Below are positions 50,236 to 59,064 of a DNA stretch of 64,000 bases, piece after piece. How positions within the stretch are numbered: position 1 is the stretch's first letter; every line of letters starts with the position of its first letter. This DNA is from PALSA-505 sp036495485 (lineage in GTDB: Bacteria; Actinomycetota; Actinomycetes; Streptosporangiales; Streptosporangiaceae): the NCBI GenBank assembly GCA_036495485.1, contig DASXMU010000087.1, forward strand, positions 1 to 64,000. Direction: 5' to 3'. The notes below the pieces were generated by a model. The model worked only from the letters and a program-made list of their open reading frames with translations. It did no database searches and was not told the origin of the DNA. The position numbers and the translations under genes are program-made.

Positions 50236-50733
50236 TCATTCACGGATGAGGTAGGCAACTTCAGTTTGCCATTTGGACGGATCGGGCTCAGTCGATGGAT
50301 CGGTGATATAGCTCTCAAAGCGGCTGCGCCATCCCGAACCATGACCGGTATCCCACGAGTCGAACGACACGCTCTGCTGTTCGGCCCAATCCTGAAGGGC
50401 CTTATTTGCCGCTATGAGCTGGTCATACGGGCCAGTGTGCAGTAGTGAGACATACCGTCCGCCTGGCAGCACGCCAGCCCTGATCTGCTCGTCACCCTCG
50501 ATTCCCGCTTGGACCGGCACTGCCAGTTCGATCTCCAGATCCGCCTCCATGTCGATCACCAGGAACCGGAGGAAGGCCGGGCCGGCTAGAGCGATCCCAC
50601 GTTCTCCCAGCCAGGCGAAGATGCGCCGGAAGGTCGAGTCGATGGCTTGCGGCAGTGAACTCATTGTTACCGTCAGCGGAAGGCCGACGTAGGGCTGCTC
50701 CTCCCGCGTCACAATCCTTGGCTCACTTGTCAT
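50236..50733 (-). CDS. GyrI-like effector-binding domain protein
   Basis: 165 residues from ATG 50733 (GGAG 9 nt upstream; ATG 50742 is too close to it). GyrI-like/SOUL fold: EEQPYVGLPLTVTMSSLPQA, IDSTFRRIFAWLGERGIALA, GPAFLRFLVIDMEADLEIEL, GGRYVSLLHTGPYDQLIAAN and the terminal DPSKWQTEVAYLIRE. Such domains bind small hydrophobic ligands or inhibit gyrase and in other proteins sense drugs. It lies 22 bp after the HNH gene on the same strand and interrupts the xse pair. Confidence 0.87.
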   Translation of the reverse strand: MTSEPRIVTREEQPYVGLPLTVTMSSLPQAIDSTFRRIFAWLGERGIALAGPAFLRFLVIDMEADLEIELAVPVQAGIEGDEQIRAGVLPGGRYVSLLHTGPYDQLIAANKALQDWAEQQSVSFDSWDTGHGSGWRSRFESYITDPSTEPDPSKWQTEVAYLIRE

Positions 50734-50755
50734 GTCATTCATCTCCGTTCGTCAG

Positions 50756-52477
50756 CTATGTGGGATAGACGCCGGGCTTTACGGTGTAGCGGCGACCATG
50801 GGGAGGCTGCCAGATCAAGACGCCAGGCGACGGTTGCTCCAGGCGCCAGCCCGGAGCCTGCTTGGCTTGATGGCAGGTCCGGCAAACCGGTCCAAGATCA
50901 CATTCGCACGTCCGCCCGCCTTTGCCGTGAGGCAACGTGTGGTCGTCGTCGCACAACTGAGCTGGCCAGGCGCAGACCGGGTTGGAGCAGGTCTTCTGCC
51001 GGATCTTCACGATGTGGTGCAGCGACTCGGGGATCCGGTAGCCCGGGACCTCGCGAGCGTGCGTGCAGGTCCCAGCTTCGATGGGCCTGATCTTCAGGCG
51101 GGCCAGCCAGGCGGCCAGGCGAGCGGTGTCAGTCGCTGGTGGCGGCGGTCGCCGGGCACATCCGTGTCCCACTGCGTGGCCTGCCTTGTCGGTCACGCTC
51201 ACACACCACCGGGAACCCGGATTCTGGGCGATCCAGTCGGCCAGCTCCTGGCAGGTCTCGGCACTGGCGGGCCCGAAGCCAGCGATCTCACCCGGCGAAC
51301 GGGCGGCTCCCAGCCAGGTCGCCAGCGGCATTGTCAAATGCACCGAACCACGCAACGTCGGCTTGGAGGCGGGTACCTGCCCGTCTGCTGGTTCCGCATC
51401 CTGGGCGGGCTGGGCCGCTGGTTCGGCATCTGGGGCGGGCTGGGCCGCGGCTGGGAGGAACTCGAGCGCGTCGGCTCCGGTGAGCAGGCTCAGGAACACG
51501 GCGGCCCGGAGCTGAGGCAATGTCGCCTTCGCTCCACCAGCTTTCAGTGCCTTGGCGGCGGCATTGATCCGCTGATCGGCTGCTAGCGCTCCGGCTACCG
51601 GCAAGTCCCGGCCGGCCAGTGCGGCAGTGCCACCGGATCGCTCATCGGACAGCTCTACCCTGGCATCTTGTCGGGCCTGTTCCACGCGACGCCGGGCTGC
51701 CTCCGGATCGGCTGCCAGCACAGCGCGGCGCAGCCGGGCCCGCAGCCCAGCGGTCGTCAGCGTCGGCGCGTCCTCGATGACCAGCAGTTCTATTGCAGCG
51801 GCCAGGTCCGCGTCCAGCAGTCCGGTCTCGTAAGCAATCAGGTTTGCCTTCACCCGGTCAATGCGCCCGGCCGCCAGCGCCGCGGCGGTGGCTGGCAGCC
51901 TGGACAAGCTGGCGGCGAACTCCAGCAGCGTGCTCGCTGATCTCCGGGTCATGGTCAGCAGGATGGCCATCTCGCCGTCGATGTGCTTGGTCACCCGCCA
52001 GTCCCCGGTTGCCTGCCGACGGCGGTCCAGCTCGGCGACCCCGGCCAGCATTCCCGCCGCACCCCGCGATTCCAGCCGCCGGAAGGCCAGGATCACCCCG
52101 GCGAGTTCGTTATCGGACAGCTGGTCCAGCCCCTGTCGCTCGACGTCATCAAGCGCCCGGATCAGCACGGGCCCCGGCGGCATCAGGTCCAGCACCGAAC
52201 CGGACTCGAACCCCGGCCCGCCCGGGCCGGTGCCATCGTGAGTGATCAGCTCATCGTCGCTGGTGGTAGGCCCGTCCTGCTCTGCTGGCGACTCGATGTC
52301 TGGATCGTGCAGGAACGCCTCACACTCGCCGGGCGGCTCAAGATCGTCACCGATGGCTGCCAGGTAGTCGGCAAGGATCGCCTCCTGCTCAGCCATCTCC
52401 TCCGCGGAAGGTGGAGCCGGATAAAGCCCGCCTGCCTGTGCGGGCTCGGACCCGTCTGCGGGCTGGCTAGCGGTCAT
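50756..52477 (-). CDS. 13E12-repeat family DUF222/HNH protein
   Basis: 573 residues from ATG 52477 (GGAGGTG 6 nt upstream). DUF222 domain at about 110-330 (LSDNELAGVILAFRRLESRG, LSRLPATAAALAAGRIDRVK, ANLIAYETGLLDADLAA) and a C-terminal HNH nuclease motif: ICxNPVCxWPAQLCDDDHTL-type, LPHGKGGRTCECDLGPVCRT, CHQAKQAPGW. The His and Asp of DDDH, the Asn-position residue and CHQAK mark the site. In mycobacteria and relatives this family occurs in many copies with traits of mobile elements. A disordered Asp/Ala/Pro segment precedes the HNH part. It sits between xseA and xseB. Confidence 0.9.
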   Translation of the reverse strand: MTASQPADGSEPAQAGGLYPAPPSAEEMAEQEAILADYLAAIGDDLEPPGECEAFLHDPDIESPAEQDGPTTSDDELITHDGTGPGGPGFESGSVLDLMPPGPVLIRALDDVERQGLDQLSDNELAGVILAFRRLESRGAAGMLAGVAELDRRRQATGDWRVTKHIDGEMAILLTMTRRSASTLLEFAASLSRLPATAAALAAGRIDRVKANLIAYETGLLDADLAAAIELLVIEDAPTLTTAGLRARLRRAVLAADPEAARRRVEQARQDARVELSDERSGGTAALAGRDLPVAGALAADQRINAAAKALKAGGAKATLPQLRAAVFLSLLTGADALEFLPAAAQPAPDAEPAAQPAQDAEPADGQVPASKPTLRGSVHLTMPLATWLGAARSPGEIAGFGPASAETCQELADWIAQNPGSRWCVSVTDKAGHAVGHGCARRPPPPATDTARLAAWLARLKIRPIEAGTCTHAREVPGYRIPESLHHIVKIRQKTCSNPVCAWPAQLCDDDHTLPHGKGGRTCECDLGPVCRTCHQAKQAPGWRLEQPSPGVLIWQPPHGRRYTVKPGVYPT

Positions 52478-52632
52478 CGGGGTCACCTCCACAGGTCAGA
52501 GAGGGGATTGCTGTCCTGCCCGAAGCTAGGCGATGGGTACGACATTTTCGCGCACACCCTCGATGCCCGAGCTGCTGCGCCTATCGCCCCTGGTAACTAC
52601 GTTCGTTTGCCTGTCCAGCCTGAAATAGCTGG

Positions 52633-53853
52633 CTACGCGCCGCTCGTCTCAGCCTGGCCGACCGTGACGGTGAGCTGATCGTCGGTGAACCGGACCGTCA
52701 GCTTCTCGCCGCCGGTGACCTGTGCCGCAGTCCGGACCACGCTGCCATCTACCTGCTGGACGATCGCGTATCCGCGGCGCAACGTCTCGGCCGGGGAGAG
52801 CGTGAGCAGCCGGGCCCGGGTGTGCTCTAGATCCTTCGCAGCGTGGCCGAGCTGAGCGGAAACTCCACGGAGTGTCCGTTCGGTCAAAATATTGATTTTC
52901 TCTTCTAGTCTTTCTATTTCGCGCACCGGGCTGGCGAGAGCGGGCCGGGAGACGGCCGCCGCCAGCCAGGCCCGTTCGCGATCGATCTTGGCTGACAGAC
53001 AGCGCCGGGCACGTCCACGCAACTGATCGATGAGAGCGATCTGCTCAGCGACATCGGGTACGACACGCTTGGCCGCGTCCGTCGGCGTGGATGCGCGGAC
53101 ATCGGCGACGAAATCGAGCAGCGGGCTGTCCTGCTCGTGTCCTATCGCGCTGACCACGGGCGTCCGGCAGGCGGCCACGGCACGGACGAGCGCCCCGTCA
53201 GAGAACGGCAGAAGGTCCTCCACCGACCCACCGCCACGGCTGATGATGATCACGTCTATGTCGGGGTCGTCATCTAGTTTCCCAAGGGCCTCGATGATCT
53301 CCATCACGGCCTGACTGCCCTGCACGGCCACCTGCTCGACCCGGAAGCGCACCGCTGGCCACCGGTTGGCCGCCGTGCGGCGCACATCGCGCTCGGCGGC
53401 GGACTCACGGCCACAGATCAGGCCAATCACGCGTGGCAGGAAGGGTGCCCTGCGCTTGCGCTCGGTGGCGAACAGGCCTTCGGCGGCCAGTTCCTTGCGC
53501 AATCGCTCCAGCCTGGCGAGCAGCTCGCCGATGCCCACCTGCCTGACCTCGAGGGCGCTGAGTGCGAACGAGCCGCGGGTGGCGTTGAAATCGGGCTTCG
53601 CCCAGACGACCACTCGTGCACCTGGCCCCGGCGGCGGGTCGGTCACGTCGAATACGGTGCGCGGGCAGACGACACGAACCGATACGGCAGCCAGCGGATC
53701 GCGGAGCGTCACGAAGACCGTGCCGCCCCGCCTGTTCAGCTCGGCGATCTGCCCCTCGACCCAGATCCGGCCCAGCTTGGTGATCCAGTCACCGACCAGC
53801 CGGAGCATGGTCCGTACGGGGACGGGTGACTCCGCAGAGGTCTCGAGTGGCAT
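52633..53853 (-). CDS. xseA: Exodeoxyribonuclease VII large subunit
   Basis: 406 residues. N-terminal OB-fold (GRIWVEGQIAELNRRGGTVF, VTLRDPLAAVSVRVVCPRTV), then the catalytic core with PRVIGLICGRESAAERDV, VIIISRGGGSVEDLLPFSDG and STPTDAAKRVVPD. The helical region that binds XseB contains a short stretch of very A/T-rich codons (52885-52920, REIERLEEKINIL) unlike the rest. Degrades single-stranded DNA in both directions with XseB. It starts 5 bp after the lipid-droplet-type gene, so the two are co-transcribed. Confidence 0.95.
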   Translation of the reverse strand: MPLETSAESPVPVRTMLRLVGDWITKLGRIWVEGQIAELNRRGGTVFVTLRDPLAAVSVRVVCPRTVFDVTDPPPGPGARVVVWAKPDFNATRGSFALSALEVRQVGIGELLARLERLRKELAAEGLFATERKRRAPFLPRVIGLICGRESAAERDVRRTAANRWPAVRFRVEQVAVQGSQAVMEIIEALGKLDDDPDIDVIIISRGGGSVEDLLPFSDGALVRAVAACRTPVVSAIGHEQDSPLLDFVADVRASTPTDAAKRVVPDVAEQIALIDQLRGRARRCLSAKIDRERAWLAAAVSRPALASPVREIERLEEKINILTERTLRGVSAQLGHAAKDLEHTRARLLTLSPAETLRRGYAIVQQVDGSVVRTAAQVTGGEKLTVRFTDDQLTVTVGQAETSGA

Positions 53854-53858
53854 GCCGC

Positions 53859-54584
53859 TCAGCCAGCTGCCGGATCGGCGCCTTCTGATTCTTCCAATTT
53901 GGCGATGCGGCGCTCGAACATGGCGATCACGTTCGCCCGGTCCTCGTGGGAGCGTTCATAGGTGAGCAGATCGCGGACCTGGGTGATGTTGAGGCCACGC
54001 AGGCGGGCGCGGAGCGAAGCGATCGACAGCTCGGAGTAGTGCGGCACTGGCAGAACGGCGGTGCCGCGAACCTCTGGCGGGGCGGGGTCGGCTGGCGGGG
54101 CGGGGTCGGCTTGGGCAGGTGTGGCGGGCGCAGTGTCCGCCTTAGCACTGCTCGGCTTTGTGGAGGCAGCAGCCTTGGATGAACTGGCTTTCGCCGTGCC
54201 GGTCTTCGCTGCGGTGCTCTTAGCGCTGCCTGCCTTGGCGCGGCTGGCCTTGGCCTTGGCTGGCTCCGCTTTGGCCGTGCCGGTCTTCGCTGTGCTTGCC
54301 TTCGTGGTGCTGGCCGTGGCGCTCGTGCCGGCAGTGACCGGTTTGACCTGGTCGGTCTGGTCTGCTCCCAGAGTGGCTGCCTGACCACCATTATCCTGCA
54401 CTGGAGCTGGCGCATCACGCGTGGCGGGCGCTCCCGCGGACACCGCGTGAGAGTGTTCCTGACCGATGGCCCTGCGACGGATACGTTCGGTCATCAGCAA
54501 AACCTGGCCGACGCCGGCAAAAACAGCCCGCAGAGCCTGTGCCGGGGCCTCCTTGATGCGTTCAGGTGTCTGCGGGATTCGCAT
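53859..54584 (-). CDS. Lipid-droplet-associated-type protein (Ala/Lys-rich)
   Basis: 241 residues from ATG 54584 (GAGGAGAG 6 nt upstream). N-terminal IPQTPERIKEAPAQALRAVF, a 100-residue Ala/Lys/Ser/Thr-rich linker (STAKTGTAKAEPAKAKA-type repeats) and a conserved end LPVPHYSELSIASLRARLRG, LNITQVRDLLTYERSHEDRA. The position between xseA and ispH is where mycobacteria encode a lipid-droplet-associated protein, so I assign it by context and its ends. The repeat is histone-H1-like and could also bind DNA. Function unproven. Confidence 0.75.
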   Translation of the reverse strand: MRIPQTPERIKEAPAQALRAVFAGVGQVLLMTERIRRRAIGQEHSHAVSAGAPATRDAPAPVQDNGGQAATLGADQTDQVKPVTAGTSATASTTKASTAKTGTAKAEPAKAKASRAKAGSAKSTAAKTGTAKASSSKAAASTKPSSAKADTAPATPAQADPAPPADPAPPEVRGTAVLPVPHYSELSIASLRARLRGLNITQVRDLLTYERSHEDRANVIAMFERRIAKLEESEGADPAAG

Positions 54585-54720
54585 GGCTGATCTCTCCTCG
54601 GGGGTCACCGCTGGTTACCGGGCGCCTCAGGCCATGGTGCCGCAACCCGGTTGGTGACATATAGCCGTACCGGGGACACGAGCCTACAGGCCCGGGCGGC
54701 CGACCTCATACCATGGACGC

Positions 54721-55683
54721 ATGGCCGTAACTACCCGACGTGTCCTGCTCGCCAAGCCCCGTGGATACTGCGCGGGGGTCGACCGTGCCGTGCAGGCTGT
54801 CGAGAGAGCACTGGATCGGTACGGATCTCCCGTCTACGTTCGCAAGCAGATCGTGCACAACACGCATGTCGTCCGCACCCTGGAGCAGCGCGGCGCGATC
54901 TTCGTGGACGAGACGGACGAGGTGCCGGAGGGAGCGGTCGTCGTCTTCTCCGCGCACGGCGTGGCCCCACAGGTGCGTGAGGAGGCCGCGCTGCGTAGCC
55001 TCAACGCGATCGACGCGACGTGCCCGCTGGTCACCAAGGTGCACAGCGAGGCCCGGCGGTTCGCCACACACGACTACGACATCCTGCTCATCGGCCACGA
55101 GGGGCATGAAGAGGTCGAAGGCACGACCGGCGAGGCACCCTCGCATGTCCAACTGGTGGACGGCCCGGGCGACGTGGCCAGCGTGCAGGTGCGCGACCCC
55201 GCCAAGGTCGTGTGGCTGTCCCAGACAACGCTCTCGGTAGACGAGACCATTGAGACCGTCGCGGCCCTGCGCAAGCGGTTCCCACTGCTGCTCGACCCGC
55301 CCAGCGACGACATCTGCTACGCCACGCAGAACAGGCAGGCGGCGGTCAAGCGAATCGCCGCCGACTGCGACGTCGTCCTGGTGGTCGGCTCACCGAACTC
55401 CTCCAATTCGGTCCGTCTCGTCGAAGTGGCCAAGGACTCGGGTGCAAGGGCCGCCTACCTGGTCGAGAATGGCCTGGCCATCCGGGAGGAATGGCTGGAC
55501 GGCGCGGACTGTGTGGGCGTGACGAGCGGCGCCTCGGTCCCCGAGGAACTTGTGACCGGCGCTCTGGAGCGACTTGCCGGGCTCGGTTTCGGCAGCGTCG
55601 AAGAGGTCGAGGCGATCGAGGAGAACATGGTGTTCGCCCTGCCGCGCGAGCTGCGCACCCGCCCTGGAGCAGCCTCCACCTAG
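54721..55683 (+). CDS. ispH: 4-hydroxy-3-methylbut-2-enyl diphosphate reductase
   Basis: 320 residues. Last step of the MEP isoprenoid pathway, making IPP and DMAPP. The three iron-sulfur cysteines are at 17 (PRGYCAGVDRAV), 101 (DATCPLVTKVH) and 199 (DDICYATQNRQ). VHNTHVV, FSAHGV, GHEGHEEV and GSPNSSNS complete the active site. TACCAT ends 6 nt before the ATG, so it is probably leaderless. Divergent from the lipid-droplet/xseA operon. Confidence 0.97.
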   Translation: MAVTTRRVLLAKPRGYCAGVDRAVQAVERALDRYGSPVYVRKQIVHNTHVVRTLEQRGAIFVDETDEVPEGAVVVFSAHGVAPQVREEAALRSLNAIDATCPLVTKVHSEARRFATHDYDILLIGHEGHEEVEGTTGEAPSHVQLVDGPGDVASVQVRDPAKVVWLSQTTLSVDETIETVAALRKRFPLLLDPPSDDICYATQNRQAAVKRIAADCDVVLVVGSPNSSNSVRLVEVAKDSGARAAYLVENGLAIREEWLDGADCVGVTSGASVPEELVTGALERLAGLGFGSVEEVEAIEENMVFALPRELRTRPGAAST

Positions 55684-55781
55684 CGCAACCCCAGGGCAGT
55701 CTCCGCCGAGCCTGAAGCCAGCCGAATCGGCCCGGTATGCCGACCGGAGCTGGCCGTATGCGGGCGTGAGATAGTCCTGGC

Positions 55782-56552
55782 ATGGCGATCTTTGATGACC
55801 TCGAGGCCGAGGAGCAGCGGCTTGACGGCATTCTGGCCGGCCTGGACGACGCCCAGTGGGCGTCGCCGTCCGGCGCGGCTGGCTGGTCGATCGCCGATGT
55901 AGTACTGCATCTCGCCCAGAGCGAGGAAGCCGTGGTCTCCAGTGCCGTGGTCTCTGGTGCCGTGATCGCCAGCGGTCAGCCCGGCCGATCCGCCACCAGT
56001 CTGGCCAACCGCCCTAGCGGTCTGTCCGTGGACGAGTTCGCCGCGCAGGCCGTGCAGGTGGAACGAACCCTGCCCGGCCTGGTCCTGCGCCGCTGGCGCG
56101 AGGCCAGGACCGCCGCGCTCGCTGCGCTGCGCTCGGCCGGCCCGCAGCAGCCGTTGCGCTGGGTGGAGACGCCGCTGAAGCCGGCCACGCTGGCGACGAC
56201 CCGGCTGGCCGAACACTGGGCGCATGGCCTGGACATCGCCGGGCCGCTTGGCCTCGACTTCCCCGATACCGGCCGGCTGCGCCACATTGCCTGGCTGGCC
56301 CATCGCACGCTGCCCTACGCCTTTGCCCTGGCCGGACAGGATCCGGCCGAGGTGTCGTGCGAGCTAACCGCGCCGGATGGCGGCACTGTGTGGCAGTATG
56401 GGGCGCTGGATGCCGGGTCCGCGATCAGCGGTCCAGCCGGAGCGTTCTGCCGCGTCGCTGCCCGGCGGCTGACTCCAGAACAAGCTGGGCTTCGGCTGAC
56501 TGGTCCGCACGCCCTCGCGGCCCTTCAGGTCATCCGCACCTACGCCGCTTAA
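55782..56552 (+). CDS. TIGR03084-type metal-binding protein (MDMPI/DinB superfamily)
   Basis: 256 residues. DinB-like four-helix N-terminal part: EEQRLDGILAGLDDAQWASP, GWSIADVVLHLAQSEEAVVS (metal His), TTRLAEHWAHGLDIAGPLGL (two more metal ligands). A C-terminal SCP2-like segment follows (ELTAPDGGTVWQYGALDAGS, CRVAARRLTPEQAGLRLTG). Members use mycothiol as cofactor or substrate. GATAGT ends 6 nt before the ATG, again leaderless. Follows ispH by 98 bp. Confidence 0.87.
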   Translation: MAIFDDLEAEEQRLDGILAGLDDAQWASPSGAAGWSIADVVLHLAQSEEAVVSSAVVSGAVIASGQPGRSATSLANRPSGLSVDEFAAQAVQVERTLPGLVLRRWREARTAALAALRSAGPQQPLRWVETPLKPATLATTRLAEHWAHGLDIAGPLGLDFPDTGRLRHIAWLAHRTLPYAFALAGQDPAEVSCELTAPDGGTVWQYGALDAGSAISGPAGAFCRVAARRLTPEQAGLRLTGPHALAALQVIRTYAA

Positions 56553-56851
56553 CCGCTGCGGGTTTGTGCCGCCGGTTCCGTGGTACTCGCCATCTGACCC
56601 CTCTAACCCCCGCAGAGGCAGCTACGCAGGCACGCAATTCTCGGCGCTCAGATCGATCAAGCGTAGCCCATGTGATAGCAAAGTGTAGTTAGGTGATAGC
56701 AAGGAGCACCGAAGGGCGTCTCATTCGCCGGGTTCCGCCCCCGATCCAAGGCGAGGCAGTAGTTTGACCCGATGAGGGCGCCGCAAGACACCGTAAACCG
56801 GGCGAACTGGCCATGCCAGATCGCCAACTACAAGCAAAGGGCCAGTCAAAG

Positions 56852-59008
56852 ATGACCCCTGACTCCGAGAGCAAGCTATCCCCACCAGTAACAGCACCGT
56901 CGTCAGCAACGCCCAGGCCCCGGCCGTGGCTGACCGTGCTGCTGGGAAGAGAAGCGCTCTGGTCTCCAGTCAGATCCACCGGTAAACCGGAAGACGGGAC
57001 GGCACAGTCCGCCAGCCCGTTCAGGCTTATCGCCCTCAGCTTCCTGATGCTGTTCGTCGAGCTTGCGCTCATCCGGTGGACGGGCGCGAACATCGTCTAT
57101 CTCTCGTACTTCTCGAACTTCGTCCTGCTGGGCAGCTTCCTGGGCATCGGCGTAGGGTTCCTGACCGCCAAGGCGCGGCTGAACCTATTCCCCCTGGCCC
57201 CGGTCGCCCTGGCGCTGCTGATCCTTTATGTTCTGGTGTTCCCGGTCCAGATCAACCGATCGGGAAACAAACTGATCTTCTTCACCTCGCTGAAGACGAC
57301 CGGCCTTCCCGTCTGGGAAACCCTGCCTGTCGTCTTCCTGGTCGTCGCGGTGGTCATGGCCTTTATCGGCCAGGGCGTGGCGCGGACCTTCGTCCAGTTC
57401 CGGCCGCTGGACGCCTACCGGCTGGACATCTTCGGCAGCCTCCTCGGAATCGCGGCGTTCTCCCTGCTCTCGTTCCTGAATGCCAAGCCACTGGCCTGGG
57501 GACTCGTCGTCGTGGCGGTCTTCTGCCTGCTCTACACCAAGCGCATCGGCATCATTCAGATCGTGGCGGTGCTGGGCATCGCGGGCATGCTCGGCGCCGA
57601 AACCTTCACGTCCACCAACCTGTGGTCGCCTTACTACCGGCTTGCGGTGGTCAAGCTGAAGAGCGGCAACTACGTTATCGACGCTAATGGAGTTCCGCAC
57701 CAGACCATTCAGGCGTCCAGGCAGCAGTTGCCGTTCTACTCCATTCCCTACCGGCAGGCACCTTCCAACACGCTCGACAACGTCCTGGTGATCGGCGCCG
57801 GGACCGGCAACGACGTGGCGGACGCCTTGCGCGAGGGGGCCAAGCACGTCGACGCCGTGGAAATCGACCCAGAGATCCAGAAGCTGGGGGTCCAGCTGAA
57901 CCCGGATCAGCCGTATGCGAACTCGCGGGTCTCCGTCTATATCAACGATGGCAGGGCCTTCTTGGAACAGACCAAGAAGAAGTACGACATGATCCTGTTC
58001 GCCCTGCCCGATTCGCTGACCCTGGTGGCTGGCCAGTCCTCGCTGCGGCTGGAAAGCTACCTGTTCACCCTGCAAGCCGTGCAGAGCGCGAAGGCCGACC
58101 TCAACCCGAGCGACGGAACCTTCGCCATGTACAACTACTACCGGACGGGGTGGCTGAAGAACCGCCTGGCCAATACCGTCGCGCAGGCCTTCGGGCATTC
58201 CCCGTGCCTCGACACCAGCTACTCCCCCCTCTCGATGCTCACGGCCAGCGACAACCCGTCGGAGCTGAATTGCCAGGTATGGCACAAGCCCGCGAACGTG
58301 CTTCCGCCGGCTACCGACGATCACCCGTTCGTGTACCTGGACGGCAATGCCATCCCCAGCTATTACTTGCTGACCCTGGGCCTCATCCTGCTGGCCTCGT
58401 TCCTGGCGGTGGGGCTCACCTCTGGGCCGGTCCGCAGGAGCAAGGGCTACGTGGACCTGTTCTTCATGGGCTCGGCGTTCATGCTGCTCGAGACCAAGTC
58501 CATCGTCCAGTTCGCGCTGCTGTTCGGTACCACGTGGTTCGTCAACGCGCTGGTGACCGCGGGAGTGCTCGTCGCCGTCTTCGCGGCGGTGGAAGTCTCC
58601 CGCCGTATAACGATCCGCAGACCGATCCCGCTCTACGGAGCGCTGCTCGCTGCGCTCCTCGTGGCCTGGCTCGTCCCGCTCGACTCGTTGCTGTCGTGGC
58701 CGGCAATACCACGGTTCATCGTGGCCGTGCTGCTCGCCTTCACGCCGATCTTCATCGCCAACGTGGTGTTCGCCCAGCGGTTCCGCGATACCGGCGACTC
58801 GACGCTGGCGTTCGGGGCCAACCTGCTCGGCGCGATGGTAGGCGGGATCCTCGAGTACACGTCGATGATCTTCGGGTACCGCTGGCTGCTGATCCTGGTG
58901 GCCGTGCTGTACGGCCTCGCCTTCCTGGTGGGCCGTTCTCACTGGCGGCGGTCGGCGCCGGCGTCAGCGCCGGCGACAGCCTCCGTCCTCGGGCAGTCCT
59001 CTGGGTGA
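56852..59008 (+). CDS. Membrane spermidine-synthase-like protein
   Basis: 718 residues from ATG 56852 (AAAGGG 11 nt upstream; ATG 56813 is possible). About seven membrane helices at 60-270, a soluble Rossmann domain (NVLVIGAGTGNDVADALREG, AKHVDAVEIDPEIQKLGVQL, VSVYINDGRAFLEQTKKKYD) with the aminopropyl/methyl-transferase fold, then six more helices to residue 690. The domain keeps the SAM-binding GxGxG and acidic EIDPE of spermidine synthase. LETKSIVQFALLFGTTWFVN is a conserved membrane motif of these large proteins. Function is unknown; a membrane-bound transferase is inferred. A perfect hairpin follows the stop. Confidence 0.82.
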   Translation: MTPDSESKLSPPVTAPSSATPRPRPWLTVLLGREALWSPVRSTGKPEDGTAQSASPFRLIALSFLMLFVELALIRWTGANIVYLSYFSNFVLLGSFLGIGVGFLTAKARLNLFPLAPVALALLILYVLVFPVQINRSGNKLIFFTSLKTTGLPVWETLPVVFLVVAVVMAFIGQGVARTFVQFRPLDAYRLDIFGSLLGIAAFSLLSFLNAKPLAWGLVVVAVFCLLYTKRIGIIQIVAVLGIAGMLGAETFTSTNLWSPYYRLAVVKLKSGNYVIDANGVPHQTIQASRQQLPFYSIPYRQAPSNTLDNVLVIGAGTGNDVADALREGAKHVDAVEIDPEIQKLGVQLNPDQPYANSRVSVYINDGRAFLEQTKKKYDMILFALPDSLTLVAGQSSLRLESYLFTLQAVQSAKADLNPSDGTFAMYNYYRTGWLKNRLANTVAQAFGHSPCLDTSYSPLSMLTASDNPSELNCQVWHKPANVLPPATDDHPFVYLDGNAIPSYYLLTLGLILLASFLAVGLTSGPVRRSKGYVDLFFMGSAFMLLETKSIVQFALLFGTTWFVNALVTAGVLVAVFAAVEVSRRITIRRPIPLYGALLAALLVAWLVPLDSLLSWPAIPRFIVAVLLAFTPIFIANVVFAQRFRDTGDSTLAFGANLLGAMVGGILEYTSMIFGYRWLLILVAVLYGLAFLVGRSHWRRSAPASAPATASVLGQSSG

Positions 59009-59024
59009 TGAGGGAATGAGGTAG

Positions 59025-59061
59025 TTTCACCCGGCCGTGCGGACCGCACGGCCGGGTGAAA
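59025..59061. terminator. Bidirectional terminator between the spermidine-synthase-like gene and rmuC
   Basis: TTTCACCCGGCCGTGCG (59025-59041) pairs perfectly with CGCACGGCCGGGTGAAA (59045-59061) around GAC: a 17-bp stem, 17 nt after the plus-strand stop and 4 nt after the rmuC stop. Confidence 0.85.
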
Positions 59062-59064
59062 TCG

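Noticed and set aside
50756..52477. Intein or homing endonuclease interrupting xseA
   Set aside because: xseA is complete and the HNH gene is a separate DUF222 gene with its own ribosome site.
57185..58942. 585-codon antisense frame over the spermidine-synthase-like gene
   Set aside because: Glu/Arg/Gln-rich shadow of a membrane protein; no start context.
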